A stretch of 9,345 nt of DNA from Dongia_A sp035274225 (GTDB taxonomy: Bacteria; Pseudomonadota; Alphaproteobacteria; Dongiales; Dongiaceae). The stretch's first letter is position 1. Each line of letters begins with the position of its first letter. A program made the position numbers and the translations under genes. Of the stretch, positions 1-6,264 are shown one piece after another. The notes under the pieces were generated by a model, which saw only the letters and a list, made by a program, of their open reading frames with translations, was not told where the DNA came from and did no database searches. Where the stretch lies: positions 1 through 9,345 of the forward strand of contig DATEOK010000150.1 in NCBI GenBank assembly GCA_035274225.1, read 5' to 3'.

Positions 1-313
1 GGGCGGCAATAGCTTCGATCCGGCCGGCCAGGCGTTCCAGCGTATGGGCGAGGTTGACCTCGCGGTGTTGGGCGGATTCCTTGAGCTGGCCGCGGGCCGT
101 GGTCAGCTCCTTCTCGCGCTGCTCCAACTCGTCGGCCAGCAGCAGGGAGGTGACGGCGAACAGGAAATGCTCCTGGGCGTTGCCGAGGGAGTGGGCGATG
201 CCCTCCATGCGCTCGCGCAGGCGGGCGGCAACCTCCTGGACCCGCCCCTCTTCGCCGGGGCCGCAGGCGATATCGTAGTTTCTGCCGTTCAGCGGGATGG
301 TGACGGTCGGCAT
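1..313 (-). CDS. zapA: Cell division protein ZapA (3' end beyond window)
   Basis: ZapA binds FtsZ in the cytoplasm and promotes bundling of its filaments in the division ring. The 104 visible codons begin MPTVTIPLNGRNYDIACGPG, the short N-terminal strand domain typical of ZapA. A helix follows (about residues 22-36, VQEVAARLRERM), then the conserved-type segment around NAQEHFLFAVTSLLLADEL (about 45-63), and then a charged heptad-rich coiled coil (about 64-104) that would form the dimer/tetramer stalk. The frame runs off the left edge without a stop, so the C-terminus is missing; most of a normal 100-130 residue protein is present. The start is the ATG at 313, with a GAGGA Shine-Dalgarno 8 bases upstream. 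It lies 11 bases after the stop of the DUF4164-like gene, so the two are probably co-transcribed and coupled. Confidence is high from the N-terminal pattern, the length and the neighbours. Confidence 0.9.
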   Translation of the reverse strand, partial: MPTVTIPLNGRNYDIACGPGEEGRVQEVAARLRERMEGIAHSLGNAQEHFLFAVTSLLLADELEQREKELTTARGQLKESAQHREVNLAHTLERLAGRIEAIAA

Positions 314-321
314 GGGCGGGG

Positions 322-326
322 TCCTC
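322..326 (-). promoter_or_regulatory. Ribosome binding site of zapA, overlapping the upstream stop codon
   Basis: On the minus strand GAGGA lies 8 bases before the zapA ATG. It overlaps the TGA (327-325) that ends the DUF4164-like gene, reading TGAGGA. Ribosomes finishing the upstream gene would therefore release on top of the zapA initiation site. This fixes the zapA start and suggests translational coupling. Confidence 0.6.
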
Positions 327-567
327 AACGCTGTCCGACGGCTTCGACCTGGGCCACGTCGCCCAGCCGGTCGATCACGTCGTCCAGCTGATCGGCGACG
401 ATGCGGGCCTCGGTCTGCAGCAGGTCATAGGTCTGGCGCAGGATGGTGAGCTCGCTTTGCAGCAGCTCCCGGTCCTTCTCGCCGCGCGACGCGCTTTCGG
501 CCACTGCGGCATCCAGCCGCGCCATGGCGGCATCCAGGCGATTGATCGCTAAGTCGAGCTGGCTCAT
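325..567 (-). CDS. DUF4164-like small coiled-coil protein
   Basis: An 80-residue acidic protein, predicted cytoplasmic, with no signal peptide or membrane segment. It starts MSQLDLAINRLDAAMARLDA, with leucines and alanines in heptad-like spacing (INRLDAAMARLDAAV, residues 8-22). It continues as one long helix through SELTILRQTYDLLQTEARIV (38-57) and LDDVIDRLGDV (61-71), so it is essentially all coiled coil. Small DUF4164-type proteins are known beside zapA and tkt in alphaproteobacteria; I assign the family from that context plus composition. The ATG at 567 is chosen because AAAGAGG sits 6 bases upstream. The frame stays open further back, but that extension crosses the promoter at 647-675 and has no coiled-coil character. 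A role in cell division together with ZapA is an inference from the operon; no molecular function is established here. Confidence 0.75.
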   Translation of the reverse strand: MSQLDLAINRLDAAMARLDAAVAESASRGEKDRELLQSELTILRQTYDLLQTEARIVADQLDDVIDRLGDVAQVEAVGQR

Positions 568-646
568 GGCCGGCCTCTTTTCATGTGTCCCTGTCTGGAA
601 TGCCAAGTGCGCGGACTCGGGCGTGCATCTGGATTCCCCTGCCGAA

Positions 647-675
647 ATTAAACCCGCGATCACGCAGAACGTCAA
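647..675 (-). promoter_or_regulatory. Near-consensus sigma-70 promoter for the DUF4164-zapA unit
   Basis: Read on the minus strand, TTGACG (675-670), a 17-base spacer and TTTAAT (652-647) match the housekeeping consensus at 5 of 6 positions in each hexamer with ideal spacing. Transcription would start near 640, giving a leader of about 73 bases before the ATG at 567. It is the best-matching promoter I found in the window and lies in the divergent gap where one is expected. Confidence 0.6.
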
Positions 676-742
676 TGGAAGCCGCCAAATCCTTGGATTC
701 GCGTCAAGTCCGGAGGTTACGGAAAGGGGTGGGTTTCGGGTG

Positions 743-771
743 TTGACCGGGGGGCGGCCGGGCGGCATGGT
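743..771 (+). promoter_or_regulatory. Candidate promoter for tkt-gap
   Basis: TTGACC (743-748), a 17-base spacer and CATGGT (766-771) give a good -35 but a poor -10 element (3 of 6). The start would be near 778, leaving about 27 bases before the tkt ATG. An upstream alternative, TTGGAT at 693-698, has no convincing -10. Something in 568-804 must drive tkt, so this is the best candidate but remains weak. Confidence 0.3.
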
Positions 772-804
772 GCGCCGCACTTTCGCCAGCTTTTAGGACC
801 CAAA

Positions 805-2805
805 ATGGACGCTGCCACCGCCCAGAAACAGGCGCAATCCGAGGCTTCACTGCGGGATATGGCTAACGCCATCCGCGCCCTGTCGATGGATGCGGTGGAA
901 AAGGCCGCCTCAGGCCATCCCGGCATGCCGATGGGCATGGCGGACGTCGCCACGGTCCTTTTCACCCAGTTCCTGAAGTTCGATCCGCAGCACCCCAGCT
1001 GGCCGGACCGTGATCGCTTCATCCTGTCGGCCGGCCACGGCTCGATGCTGCTGTATTCGCTGCTGCATCTGACCGGCTATGCCGACATGACGCTGGATCA
1101 GCTGAAGAACTTCCGCCAGCTCGGCAGCAAGACCGCCGGCCATCCAGAATACGGCCACGCCGCCGGGATCGAGACCACCACCGGGCCACTCGGCCAGGGC
1201 CTCGGCAACTCGGTCGGCTTTGCGCTGGCGGAGCGGATCCTGAATGCCCGCTTCGGCGACGACCTGGTCAGCCACTACACCTACGTGCTAGCGGGCGACG
1301 GCTGCCTGATGGAAGGGCTCAGCCAGGAAGCGATCTCCCTCGCCGGACATCTTAAGCTTAACAAGCTGATCGTGCTGTGGGACGACAATTCGATCTCGAT
1401 CGACGGCCCGACCTCGCTCTCCACCTCGGAGAACCAGGTCGCACGCTTCCAGGCGGCCAATTGGGCGACGCTGCAGGTGGATGGTCACGATGCCGCGGCC
1501 GTCGCCGCGGCGCTCACGAAGGCCAAGACCCACGACAAACCCACCCTGATCGCCTGCAAGACGACCATCGGCTACGGCGCGCCGACCAAGGCGGGCACGG
1601 CCGCGACCCACGGCTCGCCGCTCGGCAAGGACGAAGTCGCCGGCGCACGCCAGAAACTCGGCTGGGCGCATGAGCCCTTTGTGGTGCCGGATGCAATCCG
1701 CGCCGCCTGGGCCAAGGCCGGCCAGCGCGGCGGCGCCGATTTCGCCGCCTGGACCAAGCGCCACGATGCGCATGCCCAGCGCGCCGAGCATGACCGCGTG
1801 ATTGCGGGCGAGCTGCCGGCGAATTTCGCCAGCACCGTGAACGCGCTGAAGACAGCGATCGCCAGCGAAGCGCCGAAGATCGCGACCCGCCAGTCTTCGC
1901 AGAAGGTGATCGAGGCACTCGCCCCGATCATGCCGGAATTCATCGGCGGGTCCGCCGACCTCACCGGCTCCAACAACACCAAGGCGAAGAATGCCGCGCC
2001 GATCAAGGCCGGCGCCTATGGCGGCAGCTACATCTACTACGGCATCCGCGAGCACGAGATGGCGGCGGCGATGAACGGCCTCGCGCTGCATGGCGGCGTC
2101 ATTCCGTTCGGCGGCACGTTCCTGGTGTTCACCGACTATTGCCGCCCGTCGATCCGCCTCTCCGCGCTGATGCATCAGCGCGTCATCTATGTGATGACGC
2201 ATGACTCGATCGGCCTCGGCGAAGACGGCCCGACCCATCAGCCGGTCGAGCACCTGGCCGCCCTGCGCGCCATTCCCAACCTGCTGGTGTTCCGCCCGGC
2301 GGACACCATGGAGACCGCGGAATGCTGGGCGCTGGCGTTGAGCCAGAAGAACCGGCCGTCGATCCTCGCGCTGACGCGTCAGGCGTTGCCGCATCTGCGC
2401 GCCGACGCCGCGGTCGCCAACCACTGTGCGCGCGGCGGCTATGTGATCCGCCCGGCGAAGAATGCGCGCAAGGCGACGCTGATCGCCACCGGCTCCGAAG
2501 TCTCGCTCGCAGTCGAAGCGCGCGAGGCGCTGGAGGCGCTGGGCATCGGCACCGCCGTGGTCTCCCTGCCCTGCTGGGAATTGTTCGACGAGCAGCCGGA
2601 GAGCTATCGCCGCGAGGTGCTGGGCGACGGTTTGCGCGTCGCGATCGAGGCGGCCGGCGGCTTCGGCTGGGAGCGCTACATTGGCGACAAGGGCGCCTTC
2701 ATCGGCATGAGCGGTTTCGGCGCTTCTGCACCCGCCCCGGAACTCTACAAGCATTTCGGCATTACCGCTGCAGCGATCGTCGAACGCGTAAAGGCGTCGC
2801 TGTAG
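805..2805 (+). CDS. tkt: Transketolase
   Basis: A thiamine-diphosphate enzyme that moves two-carbon ketol units between sugar phosphates (xylulose 5-phosphate to ribose 5-phosphate or erythrose 4-phosphate) in the cytoplasm. At 666 residues it is full length for the family. N-terminal PP domain: SGHPGMPMG (36-44), SAGHGS (75-80), TTGPLGQGLGN (125-135), and the cofactor motif GDG (165-167) running to the DDN at 193-195. The conserved THGSPLG is at 268-274. The Pyr domain has GSADLTGSN (382-390), the catalytic glutamate in YGIREHEMA (RE at 415-416) and HDSIGLGEDGPTHQP (466-480), whose late histidine binds substrate. The C-terminal domain ends with GMSGFGASAPAPELY. The key catalytic residues appear intact. 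AGGA at 795-798 lies 6 bases before the ATG. gap follows after 25 bases, so the two are likely one transcript linking pentose phosphate exchange to triose metabolism. Confidence 0.97.
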   Translation: MDAATAQKQAQSEASLRDMANAIRALSMDAVEKAASGHPGMPMGMADVATVLFTQFLKFDPQHPSWPDRDRFILSAGHGSMLLYSLLHLTGYADMTLDQLKNFRQLGSKTAGHPEYGHAAGIETTTGPLGQGLGNSVGFALAERILNARFGDDLVSHYTYVLAGDGCLMEGLSQEAISLAGHLKLNKLIVLWDDNSISIDGPTSLSTSENQVARFQAANWATLQVDGHDAAAVAAALTKAKTHDKPTLIACKTTIGYGAPTKAGTAATHGSPLGKDEVAGARQKLGWAHEPFVVPDAIRAAWAKAGQRGGADFAAWTKRHDAHAQRAEHDRVIAGELPANFASTVNALKTAIASEAPKIATRQSSQKVIEALAPIMPEFIGGSADLTGSNNTKAKNAAPIKAGAYGGSYIYYGIREHEMAAAMNGLALHGGVIPFGGTFLVFTDYCRPSIRLSALMHQRVIYVMTHDSIGLGEDGPTHQPVEHLAALRAIPNLLVFRPADTMETAECWALALSQKNRPSILALTRQALPHLRADAAVANHCARGGYVIRPAKNARKATLIATGSEVSLAVEAREALEALGIGTAVVSLPCWELFDEQPESYRREVLGDGLRVAIEAAGGFGWERYIGDKGAFIGMSGFGASAPAPELYKHFGITAAAIVERVKASL

Positions 2806-2830
2806 GTTCAAAGCAGAAGAGGTCAAGAAG

Positions 2831-3838
2831 ATGACAGTCAAAGTCGCCATCAACGGTTTCGGCCGCATCGGCCGCCTGGTCCTACGCGCCATCATCGAAA
2901 GCGGCCGCAAGGACATCGAGGTGCTGGGCCTCAACGATCTCGGCCCGGTCGAGACCAACGCGCACCTCTTCCGTTACGACACCGTGCATGGCCGCTTTCC
3001 CGGCACCGTGCAGACCAAGGGCGACCAGATGGATGTCGGCCGCGGCTTCATGAAAGTGACCGCGGAGCGCGACCCCTCCAAGCTGCCGTGGAAGGAGCTC
3101 GGCGTCGACATCGCGCTGGAGTGCACCGGCCTCTTCACCGCCAAGGACAAGGCGAGTGCGCATCTCGCCGCCGGCGCCAAGCGCGTGCTGATCTCCGCGC
3201 CCGGCACCGACGTCGACCTCACCGTCGTCTATGGCGTCAACCACCAGAAGCTGGAGAAGAGCCACACCGTCGTCTCCAACGCGTCCTGCACCACCAACTG
3301 CCTGGCGCCGGTCGTGCACGTGCTGCACAACGCATTTGGCATCCAGCACGGCTACATGACGACGATCCACTCCTACACCGGCGACCAGCCCACGCTGGAC
3401 ACCATGCACAAGGACCTCTATCGCGCCCGCGCGGCCGCGCTGAACATGATCCCGACCACGACAGGCGCCGCCAAGGCGATCGGCCTCGTCATCCCCGACC
3501 TCAAGGGCAAGCTCGACGGCACCTCGATCCGCGTGCCGACGCCGAACGTCTCGCTGGTCGACTTCAAGTTCGTGCCCAAGAAGGCGGTCACCAAGGACGC
3601 GATCAACGCGGCGATCCTCGAAGCGTCGAAGGGCGCGCTCAAGGGCGTCCTCGCCACCAACGACCAGCCGCTGGTCTCGATGGACTTCAACCACAACCCG
3701 GCCAGCTCGACCTTCGACCTGCTGCAGACCCAGGTGATCGACGGCACCTTCGTGCGCGTCATGACCTGGTACGACAATGAGTGGGGCTTCTCCAATCGCA
3801 TGGGCGATACCGCCGTCGCGATGGGCAAGCTGGGATAA
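2831..3838 (+). CDS. gap: Type I glyceraldehyde-3-phosphate dehydrogenase
   Basis: Converts glyceraldehyde 3-phosphate, phosphate and NAD+ to 1,3-bisphosphoglycerate and NADH, reversibly, in the cytoplasm. At 335 residues it has the standard length. The Rossmann motif INGFGRIGRL is at 7-16. GLNDLG (33-38) places an aspartate after the second strand, the pattern of NAD-preferring enzymes. The active-site SNASCTTNCLAP (149-160) contains nucleophile Cys153, and His180 lies in TTIHSYTGDQ. The C-terminal WYDNEWGFSNR (313-323) is typical. Start ATG at 2831 has GAGG at 2819-2822, 8 bases upstream. It follows tkt closely in the same operon. In related genomes pgk often comes next; here it is replaced by an unrecognised small gene and accessory genes. 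Confidence 0.97.
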   Translation: MTVKVAINGFGRIGRLVLRAIIESGRKDIEVLGLNDLGPVETNAHLFRYDTVHGRFPGTVQTKGDQMDVGRGFMKVTAERDPSKLPWKELGVDIALECTGLFTAKDKASAHLAAGAKRVLISAPGTDVDLTVVYGVNHQKLEKSHTVVSNASCTTNCLAPVVHVLHNAFGIQHGYMTTIHSYTGDQPTLDTMHKDLYRARAAALNMIPTTTGAAKAIGLVIPDLKGKLDGTSIRVPTPNVSLVDFKFVPKKAVTKDAINAAILEASKGALKGVLATNDQPLVSMDFNHNPASSTFDLLQTQVIDGTFVRVMTWYDNEWGFSNRMGDTAVAMGKLG

Positions 3839-3852
3839 GCATCGGGGATGCG

Positions 3853-4182
3853 ATGACCCGCACCGTCATCGCGTCCCTGCCCGAAGCACGCGCCGCCCTC
3901 GCAGCGGCACAGTCAAGCGGCGTCGCGGCGGAGCTGGAAAGCCCGCCCGACGCCGCAAGCATTTACGGCGTGCTGTGGTTCGCCGCGTTGAACCGTGCGT
4001 TGCGCACCGAGTTTCCCAATGTTTCCTTTTCCCTCACCCTCGATTGCGGCAAGCGCGCCGATCTGGCACACGCCGCGCTGACCGAAGGCATCAAGCGTAT
4101 CCGCTTCGGCGGACACCCCGACGCGGCGAAAGCGCTGCACGACATCGCGCGGCAACTGGACGCTGAGTGCCTGTCCGACTAG
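3853..4182 (+). CDS. Unrecognised 109-residue protein downstream of gap
   Basis: I do not recognise this protein. From the ATG at 3853 it is 109 residues, soluble, with no signal peptide or membrane helix. It appears to alternate helices and strands: an N-terminal strand and alanine-rich helix (TRTVIASLPEARAALAAAQ), a tryptophan-containing helix (SIYGVLWFAALNRALRTEF, 37-55), a strand ending at a cysteine (SFSLTLDCG, 58-66), a helix, a short strand KRIRFGGHPD (81-90) and a final helix. It begins 14 bases after gap, with only a GGGG stretch as a possible ribosome site, so it may depend on translation of gap. The frame is open back into gap to 3781, but a longer start would overlap gap heavily and is unlikely. 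Length, codon-like composition and tight fit between gap and the next gene support a real gene. Function unknown. Confidence 0.7.
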   Translation: MTRTVIASLPEARAALAAAQSSGVAAELESPPDAASIYGVLWFAALNRALRTEFPNVSFSLTLDCGKRADLAHAALTEGIKRIRFGGHPDAAKALHDIARQLDAECLSD

Positions 4183-4191
4183 TCTCGGGCC

Positions 4192-5160
4192 ATGTCGCGC
4201 ATCGTCATCATCGGTGGGAGTGGCCACGTCGGGAGCTATCTTGTGCCGGCGCTGGTCGAGCGTGGGCATGAGGTCGTGAACGTCAGCCGCGGGGCTTCGG
4301 CGCCCTATCGTCCGCACTCTGCCTGGAAGTCGATCGCGACCGTGACGATCGACCGCTTGGCTGAACAGAAGGCGGGCCGGTTCGGCACCAAGATCGCGGA
4401 CCTTCGCCCCGACATCGTTGTCGACATGCTATCGTTCGATCTGTCAGGGGCGCAGCAACTGGTCGAGGCGCTGCGCGGCAAGATCGAGCACTATCTGTTC
4501 TGCAGTTCGATCTGGGTCTACGGACACCTTGCCACGGTCCCCTCGACCGAGGTGGATCCGCCCAATCCCATAGACAGCTACGGAAAGGGCAAGGCCGAGA
4601 TCGAGGCTTGGCTCCTGCGGGAAGCACGCCGGACCGGCTTTCCGGCGACCTGCTTCAGGCCAGGCCATATCGTCGGAGAGGGGTGGATCCCCATCAACCC
4701 GCTCGGCAATCTCAATCCGGCCGTCTTCTCGTTGATCGCCCGGGGCGACGAGCTGCTCCTGCCCAACCTGGGGCACGAGATGCTCCATCACGTTCATGCC
4801 GACGACATCGCGCAGTGGATCATCTGCGCCATCGAGCGCCGGTCGGCATCGATCGGCGAGGCCTTCAACACGGTCTCCGAGCAGGCGGTCACCCTGAAGG
4901 GCTATGCGGAGACGATGTATCGCTGGTTCGGCAAGCAGCCTCGCCTGGCATTCAAGCCCTTTGACGACTGGATCCTCGATCTCGAACCCCACGATGCCGA
5001 AGCCTCGCGTGGGCACGTCATCCGGAGCTCATGCCACTCGATCGAGAAGAGCCGTCAGCGTCTCGGCTACAAACCGCGCTATTCGAGCTTCGAAGCAATC
5101 CAGGAGTCGGTTCAGGCGCTCATAGCCTCCGGCAAAGTCGTCGGGCCGGGAGCGAACTGA
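4192..5160 (+). CDS. NAD-dependent epimerase/dehydratase family protein (extended SDR)
   Basis: A 322-residue soluble protein of the extended short-chain dehydrogenase/reductase type. The N-terminal strand IVIIGGSGHVGSYL (4-17) carries the glycine-rich nucleotide-binding motif (GGSGHVGS). A conserved aspartate lies in DIVVDMLSF (74-82). CSSIWVYG (104-111) supplies the usual active-site serine region, and SYGKGKAE (129-136) supplies the YxxxK catalytic pair Tyr130 and Lys134. FRPGHIVG (156-163) and HHVHADDIAQ (199-208) match the substrate-domain landmarks of sugar-nucleotide epimerases and dehydratases. The reaction cannot be told: epimerase, dehydratase, reductase and atypical SDRs share these marks. 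It starts 9 bases after the preceding stop with no strong Shine-Dalgarno, and ends 1 base before the VOC gene, so it probably belongs to a transcript with the genes that follow. Confidence 0.88.
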   Translation: MSRIVIIGGSGHVGSYLVPALVERGHEVVNVSRGASAPYRPHSAWKSIATVTIDRLAEQKAGRFGTKIADLRPDIVVDMLSFDLSGAQQLVEALRGKIEHYLFCSSIWVYGHLATVPSTEVDPPNPIDSYGKGKAEIEAWLLREARRTGFPATCFRPGHIVGEGWIPINPLGNLNPAVFSLIARGDELLLPNLGHEMLHHVHADDIAQWIICAIERRSASIGEAFNTVSEQAVTLKGYAETMYRWFGKQPRLAFKPFDDWILDLEPHDAEASRGHVIRSSCHSIEKSRQRLGYKPRYSSFEAIQESVQALIASGKVVGPGAN

Positions 5161-5161
5161 C

Positions 5162-5593
5162 ATGTCCGCCAAGCTGGTGCCGGAGCTTCTGGTGTCCGAC
5201 CACGCGGCCAGCCGCGATTTCTATGTCCGTATCCTCGGCTTCAGCGTGCGCTATGAGCGCCCGGCGGAGAAATTCTGCTATCTCGATCTCGGCGGCGCGG
5301 AACTGATGATCGAGCAGGAGACGGATTTCTGGACCACCGCGCCGCGCGAGAAGCCCTATGGCCGCGGCATCAACCTGCAGATCGAGGTCGCCGCACTGGC
5401 GCCGATCCTGGCGCGCCTCCGCGACGCCGGCATCACCTTGTTCCGGCCGGTCGAGGAAGCGTGGTATCGCAGCGGTGACACCTACAGCGGCAACCGCCAG
5501 TTCCTGGTGCAGGATCCGGATGGCTACCTGCTGCGTATGTTCGAGGACTTGGGCGATCAAGCCGCGCCGTCGAGTGGGCGGATCGTCGGCTAG
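5162..5593 (+). CDS. VOC-superfamily protein (glyoxalase / bleomycin-resistance type)
   Basis: A 143-residue cytoplasmic protein with the paired beta-alpha-beta-beta-beta modules of the vicinal oxygen chelate fold. The first module runs from VPELLVSDHAASRDFYVRIL (6-25) through LGFSVRYER to YLDLGGAELMIEQ (40-52). The second begins at GINLQIEVAALAPILARL (69-86) and ends with FLVQDPDGYLLRMFED (114-129). ELxVSD...FY...LGF...Y and QDPDGYLLR are characteristic of the bleomycin-resistance/lactoylglutathione-lyase relatives. Glu9, Gln73 and Glu128 sit near where VOC metal ligands usually lie, but I cannot tell whether a metal is bound. Members may bind and sequester a compound, or act as lyases, dioxygenases or thiol transferases. 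The ATG follows the SDR stop by 1 base, and its GGGAG ribosome site (5148-5152) lies inside the SDR gene, indicating coupled translation. Confidence 0.87.
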   Translation: MSAKLVPELLVSDHAASRDFYVRILGFSVRYERPAEKFCYLDLGGAELMIEQETDFWTTAPREKPYGRGINLQIEVAALAPILARLRDAGITLFRPVEEAWYRSGDTYSGNRQFLVQDPDGYLLRMFEDLGDQAAPSSGRIVG

Positions 5594-5617
5594 CGGCCGC
5601 CCGTTCGTGGGGAACAC

Positions 5618-6244
5618 ATGTACAAGCTCTATGGCGTGAAGAAATGGGGCTCACTCGCGCCGCAGTGCATTCTCGAGGAACTCGCTATCCCGCATGAGAT
5701 GATCTGGCTGTCGGTCGAGGATCGCCGCGGCTCCTATCGGCAGATCAATCCGCTCGGCTACGTTCCGAGCCTGCAGCTTACCGACGGACGTTTTGTGTTC
5801 GAGAGTTCGGCGATCGTCACGCATCTGACCGACGCGCATCCCGGCGATCTGGCACCGCGTCCGGGAACGCTGGATCACGGGCTTTACCTCACTTGGCTGA
5901 CCTGGCTCAATGCCGAGATCTACTCCACCGTGAACGCCGCGGAATTTCTGGAGAGCGCGGACAACACCATCGGCGACGCGGCCTCGCGCGCGAGCTTGGC
6001 GGTAGCGATGCGGAACAAGGTCGACGGCCTGTTCGATATCGTCGAACGTCACCTCGCCCAGAGCGGCGGCTTCATGCTCGGCGCGAATGTGTCGGCGGTC
6101 GACCACTATCTGATGATGTTCGCCTTGTGGTTTCCGGACCGCCGCGCATTCTACGAGCGGTGCCCGAGCATTGGCCGCGTGGCTGCCGCAGTCAGTGCGC
6201 GGCCGGCGGTCGCGAAGGCGCTGGTGCTCAACGACATGGCCTGA
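5618..6244 (+). CDS. Glutathione S-transferase family protein, first tandem copy
   Basis: A 208-residue cytosolic GST. The thioredoxin-like N-terminal domain starts MYKLYGVKKWGSLAPQCILE. It has NPLGYVPSL (44-52) with the cis-proline Pro50 and the glutathione-contacting ESSAI (62-66). A helical C-terminal domain follows from about residue 86, containing WLTWLNAEIYS (93-103) and the N-capping box SAVD (159-162). Compared from memory with E. coli beta-class GST, the position of its catalytic Cys is Gly11 here, and Ser12 (in GSLAP) is the likelier thiol-activating residue. Family members conjugate glutathione to electrophiles, cleave ethers, or act as isomerases or dehalogenases; the substrate is not evident. 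GGGGA at 5609-5613 precedes the ATG, 24 bases after the VOC stop. A close paralogue follows after 20 bases. Confidence 0.9.
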   Translation: MYKLYGVKKWGSLAPQCILEELAIPHEMIWLSVEDRRGSYRQINPLGYVPSLQLTDGRFVFESSAIVTHLTDAHPGDLAPRPGTLDHGLYLTWLTWLNAEIYSTVNAAEFLESADNTIGDAASRASLAVAMRNKVDGLFDIVERHLAQSGGFMLGANVSAVDHYLMMFALWFPDRRAFYERCPSIGRVAAAVSARPAVAKALVLNDMA

Positions 6245-6264
6245 CGTTGTATACGGAGACGAAC

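Noticed and set aside
44..391. Plus-strand frame opposite zapA
   Set aside because: Its Leu/Gly/Ala-rich sequence is the reverse of the ZapA coding strand, and ZapA itself is recognisable.
568..780. In-frame N-terminal extension of the DUF4164-like gene
   Set aside because: It would read through the near-consensus promoter at 647-675 and lacks coiled-coil or other protein-like features; the ATG at 567 has a good ribosome site.
1288..2958. A 556-codon open frame on the minus strand opposite tkt
   Set aside because: It lies entirely antisense to an intact transketolase, has low-complexity Arg/Ala/Gly-rich composition, and is the expected shadow of GC-rich codon bias.
2882..3694. A 270-codon minus-strand frame opposite gap
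   Set aside because: Same cause: antisense of strongly biased codons, repetitive Val/Arg/Asp/Gly text, no domain pattern.
5893..6264. Long upstream extension of the second GST inside the first
   Set aside because: The extension is an out-of-frame reading of the first GST; the ATG at 6265 matches the start of the first copy and has its own ribosome site.
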